In this document: positions 7,516 to 15,290 of the stretch, piece by piece | How positions within the stretch are numbered: position 1 is the first letter of the stretch | How the letters are laid out: each line of letters opens with the position of its first letter | Source of the DNA: CAUVKI01 sp963552605 | GTDB taxonomy: Bacteria > Bacillota > Clostridia > Tissierellales > Peptoniphilaceae | Assembly: GCA_963552605.1 (NCBI GenBank) | Contig: CAUVKI010000024.1 | Coordinates: 1 to 27,513 of the forward strand | Direction: 5' to 3' | DNA length: 27,513 bases | The notes under the pieces: generated by a model | What the model saw: the letters and a program-made list of their open reading frames with translations, nothing else | Databases searched by the model: none | What the model was told of the DNA's origin: nothing | Position numbers and translations under genes: made by a program

Positions 7516-7550
7516 AAAAAAAGCGCCACAGATTGGAATAATCTATGGCG
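7516..7550 (-). terminator. Rho-independent terminator of the ECF S-component gene
   Basis: Arms CGCCACAGATT (7524-7534) and AATCTATGGCG (7540-7550) pair with one mismatch around a five-base loop. On the minus strand they are followed by seven T (7522-7516). It closes the single-gene unit ending at 7562 and separates it from the activase operon. Confidence 0.88.
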
Positions 7551-7561
7551 TCTAAGAAAAA

Positions 7562-8017
7562 CTATTTCGCAAGTTTTTTTTGAATGGCTATAAAAATTAT
7601 GCCGTTCACGAAATATTCAATCAAAAGTCCGGGAAACTGTGAAAGACCCGTGAGCATACTTCCGGCAATAAACCCTCCGACAACTGTGTAAAGTACCATC
7701 GGCACAAGCATCGACACCCAAGAAGCCGCTTTCTTATACCCTTTATTGAACAGAGCATAAAACACAAAAGGCATCAATCCTTTTATCACCAGTGTCGGGA
7801 TAGTATAGGCGGGGAACGATGTAAAATCCGCAAGTGCGGAGCCGACTGCCGAGGCGAAAATTCCATTTTTCACCGGCAACAGCAAACAACATGTAAGAAT
7901 AATTGCATTGGCAAAGGTCATATACCCCAAGGGAATGGGAATTTGAATAAATCTGGTTGCCACGAAAATCAATGCGGTAAAAGCGGCGGTTTGCGCCAGT
8001 TGCTTGGTATTTGTCAT
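7562..8017 (-). CDS. ECF-type transporter S component (substrate-binding membrane protein)
   Basis: 151-residue, very hydrophobic protein with five to six membrane segments. It fits the ECF transporter S-component family related to COG4720/PF07155: an N-terminal TAAFTALIFVATRFIQIPIP, then GYMTFANAIILTCCLLL, then KNGIFASAVGSALADFTSFP. S components capture a vitamin or similar small molecule and depend on a shared energy-coupling module (EcfA, EcfA', EcfT), which is not encoded in this window. The substrate cannot be named from sequence. It stands alone with its own promoter and terminator and a strong GGAGG ribosome-binding site. It is slightly shorter than many relatives (about 160-190 residues). 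Confidence 0.85.
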   Translation of the reverse strand: MTNTKQLAQTAAFTALIFVATRFIQIPIPLGYMTFANAIILTCCLLLPVKNGIFASAVGSALADFTSFPAYTIPTLVIKGLMPFVFYALFNKGYKKAASWVSMLVPMVLYTVVGGFIAGSMLTGLSQFPGLLIEYFVNGIIFIAIQKKLAK

Positions 8018-8037
8018 AATAACCTCCTTTTTTTATC

Positions 8038-8066
8038 ACTATAACACAAATTTATGCCTAAATCAA
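8038..8066 (-). promoter_or_regulatory. Promoter of the ECF S-component gene
   Basis: On the minus strand a -35 TTGATT (8066-8061) is followed after 17 bases by an extended -10, TGT+TATAGT, with TATAGT at 8043-8038. The leader is only about 15 bases long. This leaves no room for a vitamin riboswitch downstream of this start site. Confidence 0.65.
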
Positions 8067-8145
8067 TCTCTTGATTTTAATCTTGTTTGCTAAAAGCGGA
8101 TCTCAACTTTCGGTCATTCTTTTTTCGTGCAAAAGGTACAAACAA

Positions 8146-8154
8146 TGATATAAT
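8146..8154 (+). promoter_or_regulatory. Extended -10 promoter of the two-component/Trk operon
   Basis: TGATATAAT is a perfect extended -10 element (TGnTATAAT) lying 17 bases before the ATG at 8172. No good -35 sits 17 bases upstream, which is usual for extended -10 promoters. Transcription would begin close to the GAGGTGG ribosome-binding site, giving a very short leader. Confidence 0.65.
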
Positions 8155-8171
8155 GATTTTGAGGTGGATTT

Positions 8172-8813
8172 ATGATTTATTTGGCTGAAGATGATGAAAG
8201 CTTGCAAAAAATTCTAAAAATTTATTTGGAGAAAGAGGGATTTTCAGTAAGAAGTTTTTCCGACGGAGCTTCCGCAATGAAAGCGATTCCCGAACATCCC
8301 GATATATGGATATTGGATATAGGGCTTCCCGAGATTGACGGTTTCACTCTGCTTAGAGAGATAAAGAAAGATTATAAAAATTCAATCGTACTTTTCATCT
8401 CGGCAAGGGATAGGGATATAGACCGACTTATGGGGCTTGAAATAGGTGCGGAGGATTATATCACCAAGCCGTTTTTGCCGAGAGAATTGGTGATAAGGGT
8501 TAAAAATCTTATCGAAAGAAATATTTCAAAAGATGAAAAACCGTCCGAAATCAACGTTGATTTTAAAGCGAGGAAAGTTTTTTGCCTAGGAAAAGAAGTG
8601 GCGGTAACCTCGAAAGAACTTGATCTTTTGGATTACCTTATGAAGAATAAAAATCAGGCTCTCTCAAGGGAGCAACTCCTAAATGCGGTATGGGGGGAAG
8701 ATTATTTCGGCTCTGATCGTTCGGTGGACGACTTGGTCAGAAGACTTAGAAAAAAACTTCCGCTTCTTCCTCTTGAAACGCTTTACGGTTACGGATATAG
8801 GTTAAATTCATGA
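8172..8813 (+). CDS. OmpR-family response regulator (first two-component system)
   Basis: 213-residue DNA-binding response regulator. The receiver domain (about 1-112) has the acidic pair in AEDDES, the phospho-acceptor Asp49 in WILDIGLP, Ser77 (FISARD, in place of the commoner Thr) and Lys99 (ITKPF). The output domain (about 120-213) is a winged helix with LDLLDYLMKNKNQALSREQL and the C-terminal YGYGYRL. The stop overlaps the kinase start by 4 bases (ATGA). Because the pair is co-transcribed with trkA and trkH, control of potassium uptake in response to ion, osmotic or envelope signals is a reasonable inference. The sequence does not identify it as KdpE. Confidence 0.92.
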   Translation: MIYLAEDDESLQKILKIYLEKEGFSVRSFSDGASAMKAIPEHPDIWILDIGLPEIDGFTLLREIKKDYKNSIVLFISARDRDIDRLMGLEIGAEDYITKPFLPRELVIRVKNLIERNISKDEKPSEINVDFKARKVFCLGKEVAVTSKELDLLDYLMKNKNQALSREQLLNAVWGEDYFGSDRSVDDLVRRLRKKLPLLPLETLYGYGYRLNS

Positions 8814-10117
8814 AAAAAAGCATTTTCAAAGAGGTACTTGGGGCTTTTTTATTTCTGTGCCTGATTTTTTTCACCATAATCGCCCTGTTAATCCCGGTGG
8901 CATTGAGGCGATTTTTTAAAGATGAAGCTTACCAGGCGATCGCCATTTCTCAAGAGGTCTTCATTCTTTCACTTGAGGATAGTTCTCCCAACTATGATTT
9001 TTTCGGAAATCCGCTTGAGAATAATGTAAGAGCCGTAAATCATATGCTCTATCACAATGGGAAACTCTATGTTGCAGATTTTCTTAATGTAGCCCTTGGA
9101 GAAGAGATGATGAAAAACGGTTTCTCTCAAAAATCCGATGTGCAAAAATACCACGCGAAAAGTGAAAGCGGTGATATATTCTATATAATTCGCCTGACCG
9201 ATACGGGGTTTATCTTATCCTATCTTTCCGAAAGTTACATAGATAACCTCACACTCTCTCTTTATAAATCCTTGGTGATACTTTTGGCGGCGGCTGCAAT
9301 TTTAAGTATTGTTCCGGCGTTTTTTCTTTCAAAAAAAATCACCTCGCCCATTCTTACCCTGATAAAAAAAGTTGATATACTCAGAGAAGGGAATTGGGAC
9401 GAGGTTATAACAGATGAAAGAAAAGATGAGATAGGAAGCCTTGCAAAATCCGTAGAGCATTTTCGTGTGGAGCTTATTAAGAAGAACGAAGCGGAAAGGG
9501 AATTTCTGCAAAATGTTTCGCACGAACTTAAAACTCCGGTTATGGTCATAGAAAGCTATGCTGAAGCTATAAAGGACGAAATATATCCGAAAGGTTCTCT
9601 TATTTCATCTTTGGAAACCATTTCGGAGGAGACGGAAAAATTAAAAGCTAAAATCGAAAATTTGCTTATGATAAACCGCTTGAGATATTTTGAGGACAAA
9701 CCGCAAACCGCAGTTGAATTTGAAATGTGCAGTCTTATAAAAAAAATTCTCGAAAAATTTTCTCTGCAAAGACCGGATTTGGTTTTGGATTTAAAACTTG
9801 AAGAATGGACACTTTTTTCAAATCTTGAAGCGTGGGAAGCCGCAATTGAAAATCTTGTGGATAACCAATTCAGGTTTGCAAAGAGTGTGATAAAAATTGA
9901 AAGCAAAGACGGTTTTATAAAAATTCAAAATGACGGGCCGCCTCTTTCTTCCGATTTTTTGCCGCACGCATTTGAAAAATTCAAAAAGGGTGATGGCGGA
10001 CATTTCGGACTGGGACTTTCAATAGTAAAGAGTGTGGCTGAGGGTTCGGGATTTTCCGTCATAGCGATAAACGAAGAAAATAAAGCTACTTTTATTTTGA
10101 GGAGGTTGTTAGTTTGA
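8810..10117 (+). CDS. Sensor histidine kinase (first two-component system)
   Basis: 435-residue membrane-bound kinase. Membrane segment 1 is at about 10-33 and segment 2 at about 152-174, with an extracytoplasmic sensor domain of some 115 residues between them. A HAMP linker follows (about 175-228), then the H box with His238 in NVSHELKTPV. The N box is ENLVDN (about 346-351), the G1 box is QNDGPPL (373-379) and the G2 box is FGLGLSIV (399-406), so the ATP-binding domain is complete though short. Its partner is the response regulator encoded immediately upstream. The sensor domain is not one I recognise. Confidence 0.92.
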   Translation: MKKSIFKEVLGAFLFLCLIFFTIIALLIPVALRRFFKDEAYQAIAISQEVFILSLEDSSPNYDFFGNPLENNVRAVNHMLYHNGKLYVADFLNVALGEEMMKNGFSQKSDVQKYHAKSESGDIFYIIRLTDTGFILSYLSESYIDNLTLSLYKSLVILLAAAAILSIVPAFFLSKKITSPILTLIKKVDILREGNWDEVITDERKDEIGSLAKSVEHFRVELIKKNEAEREFLQNVSHELKTPVMVIESYAEAIKDEIYPKGSLISSLETISEETEKLKAKIENLLMINRLRYFEDKPQTAVEFEMCSLIKKILEKFSLQRPDLVLDLKLEEWTLFSNLEAWEAAIENLVDNQFRFAKSVIKIESKDGFIKIQNDGPPLSSDFLPHAFEKFKKGDGGHFGLGLSIVKSVAEGSGFSVIAINEENKATFILRRLLV

Positions 10118-11526
10118 AGGTAATGATTGTGGGTGCGGGAAAGCTCGGAACGAAGCTTGCGGAGTTTTTGCTCCATGAGGATACGGATATTACGGTGCTT
10201 GACACGGAAAACACTCCCTTAGGTAAACTTTCGGAAAATTTTGATGTGATGACCGTTCAGGCAAACGGTCTGGAGATATCCATACTTAAAGAGCTTAACA
10301 TAGAAACCTTTGACATAGTTATAGCCTCCACCAATAACGACGAATCCAATGTCCTCATTGCGACTATTTCAAAAAGATTGGGCGCAAAAAAGGTGATTGC
10401 AAGAATTCGCAAACCCGAATATTTGGAGCAGATGAACTTTATAAAAGATGAAATGGATATAGATCTCTTTATAAATCCCGATATGGAAACGGCAAGAGTT
10501 ATCACTAAATATATAACCAATGACCAAAGCTTCGTGTCCGGAGATTTTGCACGGGGCGAGATAAAACTTATGAATTTTTCCATAGGAAATAATCCTGATT
10601 TCGTGGGGAAACAATTTCACGAAGTGGAAGCTTTTAAGCCCGTAGTGGTAGCAACGGTTTCTCGTGACGGGGAGATGATTATTCCCAACGGAAAAACCGT
10701 GCTGAAAGAAGATGATGTGCTTCTGGTTGCAGGAATGAGCAAGGATATTGAAAATTTCGCAAAGATAATAGATATAAAGGAACCCGACCACAGCGTGAGA
10801 ACCGTTATGATTGTGGGCGGAGGCAAACTCGGATATTATCTTTCCCACTTCTTAATGAAAAGAGGGCTCAATATAATAATAATTGAAAAAGATAAGAAGC
10901 GTGCACAGACTCTCTCCGAGCTGATTCCTGATGCTCTGGTTATAAATGCGGACGGAACTGATATTGATTTGCTCGAGAAGGAACATTTGGAAAATTGTGA
11001 TGCTTTCCTTTGTTGTGCCGGAGTTGACGAAATAAACCTTTTAATGGCAATAGTGGCTAAAAATCATGGAGTGGAAAGGACAATAGCAATTACCTCACGC
11101 CATAACTACACAAACATCGTGGAAAGGTTGGGAATTGACATCGCCTTCAATCCCATATACATCACCGCTTCAAATATACTTAAGTACATTCGGGGCGGAC
11201 GTGTTATATCCGTTTCTCTTCTCTTGGGAGGAAATGCGGAGGCAAGTGAGTTAATAGTAAATCCGCAATCCCCGCTTGTGGGAATTGCACTTAAGGATTT
11301 GGAGCTTCCGGAGGGGATGCTTGTTGTGGCGATTCTTAGAGAGGGAAAAACCTTTATTCCCGACGGAAAAACAGCACTTAAAGCTGCCGATAGGGTGATA
11401 GTATATACTTTGAGTGAAAATCTTCCCTACCTAAAGAATTTTATACACGATGAGGGAAAGAAGAAAGGATTTTTGAATGAACTATTCAATGGATCGAAGA
11501 ATAATAGGCGTAATCCTATGGATTGA
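10114..11526 (+). CDS. trkA: Trk potassium uptake regulatory subunit TrkA
   Basis: 470-residue cytoplasmic gating subunit of the Trk/Ktr potassium channel. It has the full double architecture: RCK/TrkA-N domain 1 with the NAD-binding loop VGAGKLG (6-12), a TrkA-C domain (about 140-225), a second TrkA-N with VGGGKLG (about 233-239) and a second TrkA-C (about 370-455). Such proteins bind NAD(H) or ATP and ring the base of TrkH. The start is TTG at 10114, which overlaps the kinase stop (TTGA). A GAGGAGG ribosome-binding site ends about seven bases upstream, which supports this start over later ATGs. The 3' end overlaps trkH by 50 bases. Confidence 0.95.
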   Translation: MKVMIVGAGKLGTKLAEFLLHEDTDITVLDTENTPLGKLSENFDVMTVQANGLEISILKELNIETFDIVIASTNNDESNVLIATISKRLGAKKVIARIRKPEYLEQMNFIKDEMDIDLFINPDMETARVITKYITNDQSFVSGDFARGEIKLMNFSIGNNPDFVGKQFHEVEAFKPVVVATVSRDGEMIIPNGKTVLKEDDVLLVAGMSKDIENFAKIIDIKEPDHSVRTVMIVGGGKLGYYLSHFLMKRGLNIIIIEKDKKRAQTLSELIPDALVINADGTDIDLLEKEHLENCDAFLCCAGVDEINLLMAIVAKNHGVERTIAITSRHNYTNIVERLGIDIAFNPIYITASNILKYIRGGRVISVSLLLGGNAEASELIVNPQSPLVGIALKDLELPEGMLVVAILREGKTFIPDGKTALKAADRVIVYTLSENLPYLKNFIHDEGKKKGFLNELFNGSKNNRRNPMD

Positions 11527-12949
11527 ATGTGCAATTTTGGCAATTCCCACCTTGATTGCAACGGTAAGATGCGAAACTTCGCTTTCCGCCTTTTTAGCCA
11601 CGCTTGCTCTCACATTCATAACGGGGGCAATCTTAGCAATTCCCAAGGTGAAAGACAAGAGGGTGCAGGTCAGAGACGCTCTTTTCGTTACCGCAATGAC
11701 TTGGATTTCAATGAGTGCTTTCGGAGCACTGCCTCTTTTTCTCTCCGGCTCCGTTCCTACATATATTGACGCTTATTTTGAAATAATGTCGGGTTTTACC
11801 ACAACCGGAGCGACAATAATAAGCGATGTGGAAAGCTTGGATTACTCCATAAATTTTCTAAGATGTTTTTCACACTGGATAGGCGGAATGGGGATTATGA
11901 TTTTTACGATAGCGGTAATTCCCGCAGGAGGAAGCACCGCATTTCAAATTTTCAAAGCTGAGTCTCCGGGACCTGAGCCGGGAAGGCTTGTGCCGAAAAT
12001 TAAGGATACCGCAATTTTCACTTATAAGATTTACGCCGCCCTTACTCTCATACTGGTAATTTTTTTGAAATTGGGAGGAATGAATTTATTCGACAGTTTC
12101 CTGCACGCTTTTTCCACACTCGGAACGGGAGGGTTTTCCAATAAAAATAACGGCATAATATTCTATAAAAATCCTCTTTTGGAGTATATACTTTCAATAT
12201 TTATGATTCTTGCCGCATCAAATTTTTCTCTATACTACCTTTTGTTGAAAAAAAACTTTGATGACATCTTAAGAGACGACGAGTTCAAGCTATATCTCAG
12301 GGTAATACTGGTAGTTTCAGGCTTGATTTCTCTGAATTTATTTTTCAAAAAATATGCCTCTCCTGAGCAATGTTTTCGCACTTCTCTCTTTCAGGTAACC
12401 TCTCTTATGAGCACCACGGGATTTTCCAGTGCGGATTTCGATTTATTTCCGACATTTTCAAAATGGCTTTTAATGCTTGTGATGTTTTTTGGAGGTTCGG
12501 CGGGCTCTACTGCGGGAGGAATAAAAATCACGAGGATTTTTACGGCATTTCAAATTGCATTTAGAGAAATAACCTTCACTTTCCACTCAAATGCGATGCA
12601 ACCTTTAATGAAAAACGGAAAAGCGGAAAAAAAAGAATCCGTGAGAGGTACGATTGCCTTTTTGCTTATGTACTTTTTAATCTTTGCAGCGGGAGTATTT
12701 CTGATATCACTTGAAAACCTAAATTTTGAAACCACATTTTCTTCGGTGCTTTGCACTCTTAGCAATGTAGGACCCGGATTCGGACTTGTAGGACCTACAC
12801 ATAATTTCGCATTCTTCAGTCCTTTTTCCAAAATTATATTTTCGATATTGATGCTTCTTGGAAGACTCGAAATTTACACCGTCATTGCTCTGCTCGCTCC
12901 GAATAAGTACAGAAAACAAATAAAAAGCCAAAGAGAGGTAATTTTATGA
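11477..12949 (+). CDS. trkH: Trk potassium uptake transmembrane subunit TrkH
   Basis: 490-residue membrane channel subunit for K+ uptake, built from four pore repeats. The four selectivity-filter segments can be seen: SGFTTTGATI (about 105), STLGTGGFSN (about 213), MSTTGFSS (about 311) and LSNVGPGFG (about 428). The glycine that lines each filter is present in each. It should sit in the cell membrane and be gated by TrkA. The ATG at 11477 is preceded by AAAGGA seven bases upstream and lies inside the end of trkA; an alternative ATG is at 11489. The stop overlaps the ung start by 4 bases. Confidence 0.94.
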   Translation: MNYSMDRRIIGVILWIECAILAIPTLIATVRCETSLSAFLATLALTFITGAILAIPKVKDKRVQVRDALFVTAMTWISMSAFGALPLFLSGSVPTYIDAYFEIMSGFTTTGATIISDVESLDYSINFLRCFSHWIGGMGIMIFTIAVIPAGGSTAFQIFKAESPGPEPGRLVPKIKDTAIFTYKIYAALTLILVIFLKLGGMNLFDSFLHAFSTLGTGGFSNKNNGIIFYKNPLLEYILSIFMILAASNFSLYYLLLKKNFDDILRDDEFKLYLRVILVVSGLISLNLFFKKYASPEQCFRTSLFQVTSLMSTTGFSSADFDLFPTFSKWLLMLVMFFGGSAGSTAGGIKITRIFTAFQIAFREITFTFHSNAMQPLMKNGKAEKKESVRGTIAFLLMYFLIFAAGVFLISLENLNFETTFSSVLCTLSNVGPGFGLVGPTHNFAFFSPFSKIIFSILMLLGRLEIYTVIALLAPNKYRKQIKSQREVIL

Positions 12950-13608
12950 AAGATTTTTTGAATAATGACTGGTGGGGATTGCTTGAAAGTGAATTTGAAA
13001 AACCCTACTACCAAGAGCTTAGAACAAAACTTATTGAAGAATATAAAACTCATAAAATTTATCCAAAGCCCGATGACATCTATCGCTCGCTTAAACTCAC
13101 TCCGTATTCTAAGGCTCGGGCAGTAATTCTCGGACAGGACCCTTATCACGGAGAAGGTCAGGCTATGGGACTTTCCTTCTCCGTTCCGAAGGGAATCAAG
13201 TTCCCCCCGAGTCTTGAAAATATTTTTTCGGAATTAAAATCCGACATAGGTATAACCCCGAGTTCGGGAGACTTGACACCGTGGGCAAAACAGGGAGTGC
13301 TGCTTCTTAATGCGTCGCTCTCTGTGAGAGCAAATCAGGCTTTAAGCCATTCATCGCTCGGATGGGAAAGACTTACAGATCGTATAATTTCAATTTTAAG
13401 CGAAAAAACCGAACCCGTTGTTTTTATCTTATGGGGAGCGTATGCAAAGAAAAAATCCTCTCTAATATCCTCGCACCACCACATAATCACTTCGGCTCAC
13501 CCAAGTCCCTTGTCAGCATACAGAGGTTTTTTCGGCTCAAAACCTTTTTCAAAAACCAATGCGTTTCTGAAATCCGACGGGCTTGAAGTAATTGACTGGC
13601 AGGTGTAA
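12946..13608 (+). CDS. ung: Uracil-DNA glycosylase, family 1
   Basis: 220-residue DNA repair enzyme that removes uracil from DNA as the first step of base excision repair. The water-activating loop GQDPYHGEGQAMGLSFSVP carries Asp65. The uracil-contacting LLLNASLSV has Asn122, and the DNA-intercalation loop HPSPLSAYRGFFG starts with the catalytic His185. All family 1 motifs are intact and the length is normal. It is the last gene of the two-component/Trk operon, joined to trkH by an ATGA overlap and followed by a terminator. No functional link to potassium uptake is apparent; the position probably reflects shared transcription only. Confidence 0.96.
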   Translation: MKDFLNNDWWGLLESEFEKPYYQELRTKLIEEYKTHKIYPKPDDIYRSLKLTPYSKARAVILGQDPYHGEGQAMGLSFSVPKGIKFPPSLENIFSELKSDIGITPSSGDLTPWAKQGVLLLNASLSVRANQALSHSSLGWERLTDRIISILSEKTEPVVFILWGAYAKKKSSLISSHHHIITSAHPSPLSAYRGFFGSKPFSKTNAFLKSDGLEVIDWQV

Positions 13609-13649
13609 ATCACCTTTTTTCAAATTTATGCGTTTGCCTTGATAAAAAC

Positions 13650-13674
13650 AAAAGTCTCCTTGCGACTTTTTTTT
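13650..13674 (+). terminator. Rho-independent terminator after ung
   Basis: Arms AAAAGTC (13650-13656) and GACTTTT (13664-13670) enclose a seven-base loop and run into eight T in total. It ends the first plus-strand operon 42 bases after the ung stop codon. Confidence 0.75.
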
Positions 13675-13688
13675 ATTTGAATTAGAAT
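13660..13688 (+). promoter_or_regulatory. Possible promoter of the deacetylase operon
   Basis: TTGCGA (13660-13665) and TAGAAT (13683-13688) are separated by exactly 17 bases. The -35 would overlap the terminator hairpin of the preceding operon. The start site would lie close to the GGAGG at 13695. It is a plausible but unremarkable promoter. Confidence 0.45.
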
Positions 13689-13708
13689 ATATTCGGAGGT
13701 TGATGAAA

Positions 13709-14614
13709 ATGAGAAGAAAAAAATTTAGGATATTCAGGATCGTTGCGGCAATTATTTTACTTTCGGTTGTCATAGGAGCGGGGTTCTTTGCACTTAAGCT
13801 TTTGACTCCCAAAGACACTCCCCTTTCACAAAGCACGGATATCGAAAGAAGAAAGGTGTTTGCATTGATAGAGCGCCAACCCGTGTTGGTGGAGCTGGAA
13901 AATTATATGGAAAGCTCCGAAAAGGGTACAGTTGATTATTCGGAGAGAAAAAAAGAGGCGATAGACAGGATAAACGAATTCCGAATAAATCAGGAGTACA
14001 ATATCTATAAGGCACAGGATAAAAGAAAAGTCGCATACCTAACATTTGATGACGGTCCGTCGGCAAAAGCCACTTTGAAAATTTTGGATATTTTGGATCA
14101 CTACCAAATCAAAGCCACTTTCTTTGTTATGGGACAGAGTGCGGACACTTATCCCGAATCACTTAAGGAAGTTTATAAGCGCGGACATAAGATTGCAAAC
14201 CACACCTATTCCCATGACTATAGATATCTTTATTCAAACATCGACAATCTTATTGCCGATGCGATAAAGTGCAATGAAACGCTTAAAAAAATTCTGGGGA
14301 ACGATTTTGAAAATCACGCTTTCAGATTTCCCGGGGGGTGTTTCGGTAATGCTAAGAGAGGAATGAGAAAGGTGCTTTTGGAGAAGCTCAACTTTGTAAG
14401 CTACAATTGGAATTGTCTAAACGGAGATGCCGAGGGGAAAATATTTTCAAAAGAGCATTTGGTCAAGCGTTTTAAGGAAACGAAGGGCGGGCAAGATAAA
14501 CTGATTATTCTTATGCACGATACCGACGCAAAATATACAACCCCGGAGGCACTTCCCGAAATCATAGACATCTTGAAAGCGGAAGGGTATTCTTTCGCAG
14601 TGCTTCCGGACTGA
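13709..14614 (+). CDS. Membrane-anchored polysaccharide deacetylase (NodB domain), probable peptidoglycan deacetylase
   Basis: About 301 residues with a single N-terminal membrane anchor (8-30), a linker and a NodB-type metal-dependent deacetylase domain (about 105-301). The catalytic set is complete: TFDDG with Asp114 and Asp115, HTYSH with His165 and His169 as metal ligands, RFPGG with Arg206, and ILMHD with His270. Family members remove acetyl groups from amino sugars, in Bacillota usually in peptidoglycan, which changes lysozyme sensitivity. The GGAGG at 13695-13699 is nine bases from the ATG at 13709, so that start is preferred over TTG 13700 or ATG 13703. The stop TGA overlaps the next ATG by one base. 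Co-transcription with a two-component system suggests a cell-envelope response. Confidence 0.88.
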   Translation: MRRKKFRIFRIVAAIILLSVVIGAGFFALKLLTPKDTPLSQSTDIERRKVFALIERQPVLVELENYMESSEKGTVDYSERKKEAIDRINEFRINQEYNIYKAQDKRKVAYLTFDDGPSAKATLKILDILDHYQIKATFFVMGQSADTYPESLKEVYKRGHKIANHTYSHDYRYLYSNIDNLIADAIKCNETLKKILGNDFENHAFRFPGGCFGNAKRGMRKVLLEKLNFVSYNWNCLNGDAEGKIFSKEHLVKRFKETKGGQDKLIILMHDTDAKYTTPEALPEIIDILKAEGYSFAVLPD

Positions 14615-15285
14615 TGAGCACCAAAGTATTGCTTGTGGAGGACGAGGAAGCAATCCGCAAATTCGTCCGCATAAACTTGGAAAAAGCGGGCTTTCTCGTA
14701 AAAGAGGCCGCAAGCGGAGAAGAGGGCATAAGTATTATAAAGAGTGATGATGTTGATATGCTGGTGCTTGATATAATGCTACCGGGAATTGACGGATTTG
14801 AAGTCGCCCGTATAATAAGAAAGGATTATCCGCATTTGGGTATTCTTATGCTTACCGCCAAGGCGCAGGATGTGGATAAAATCTTGGGGCTTGAATGCGG
14901 AACCGATGATTATATGGTAAAACCCTTTAACCCCAAAGAACTGGTTTTGCGTCTCAAATCTTTGGAGAGACGACTTGGAAAAGTTAAGCGTTTTGAAGAA
15001 ACCGTCCCGTTCGAGATAGACTGTGAAAATCGTATGTTCTACAAAAACGGAAAGGAAATCACTTTAACTCCCACGGAATTTGCAATTATCGGAATGTTTA
15101 TGGAAAGCCGTTCCCAAACTTTAAGCCGAGAGGAGATTTTGGAGAAGGTTTGGGGGTATCACTTCGGCGATACGAAGATTGTAGATGTGAATATCAGAAG
15201 GCTTAGAGCAAAGATTGAAGAGGACCCTGCAAACCCCGAACACTTGGAAACAATATGGGGCGTCGGGTACAGATTTAGCCTATAA
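14614..15285 (+). CDS. OmpR-family response regulator (second two-component system)
   Basis: 223-residue response regulator. The receiver domain has the acidic cluster VEDEE, phospho-acceptor Asp53 (VLDIMLPG), Thr81 (LMLTAK) and Lys103 (VKPF). The C-terminal winged helix (about 128-223) includes LTPTEFAIIGMF, SREEILEKVWGY and the closing WGVGYRF. The sequence resembles the PhoP/WalR branch. Its start codon overlaps the deacetylase stop by one base (TGATG) and no strong ribosome-binding site precedes it, so translation is probably coupled. The kinase gene follows five bases after its stop. Confidence 0.93.
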   Translation: MSTKVLLVEDEEAIRKFVRINLEKAGFLVKEAASGEEGISIIKSDDVDMLVLDIMLPGIDGFEVARIIRKDYPHLGILMLTAKAQDVDKILGLECGTDDYMVKPFNPKELVLRLKSLERRLGKVKRFEETVPFEIDCENRMFYKNGKEITLTPTEFAIIGMFMESRSQTLSREEILEKVWGYHFGDTKIVDVNIRRLRAKIEEDPANPEHLETIWGVGYRFSL

Positions 15286-15290
15286 TAGAT

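Noticed and set aside
8018..8171. Vitamin riboswitch in front of the ECF S-component gene
   Set aside because: The predicted start site leaves a leader of about 15 bases and no conserved riboswitch core is visible in the divergent intergenic region.
15281..15286. TATAAT just before the second histidine kinase gene
   Set aside because: It is only four bases from the start codon and overlaps the stop of the regulator gene, with no -35 at the right distance; it is probably chance.
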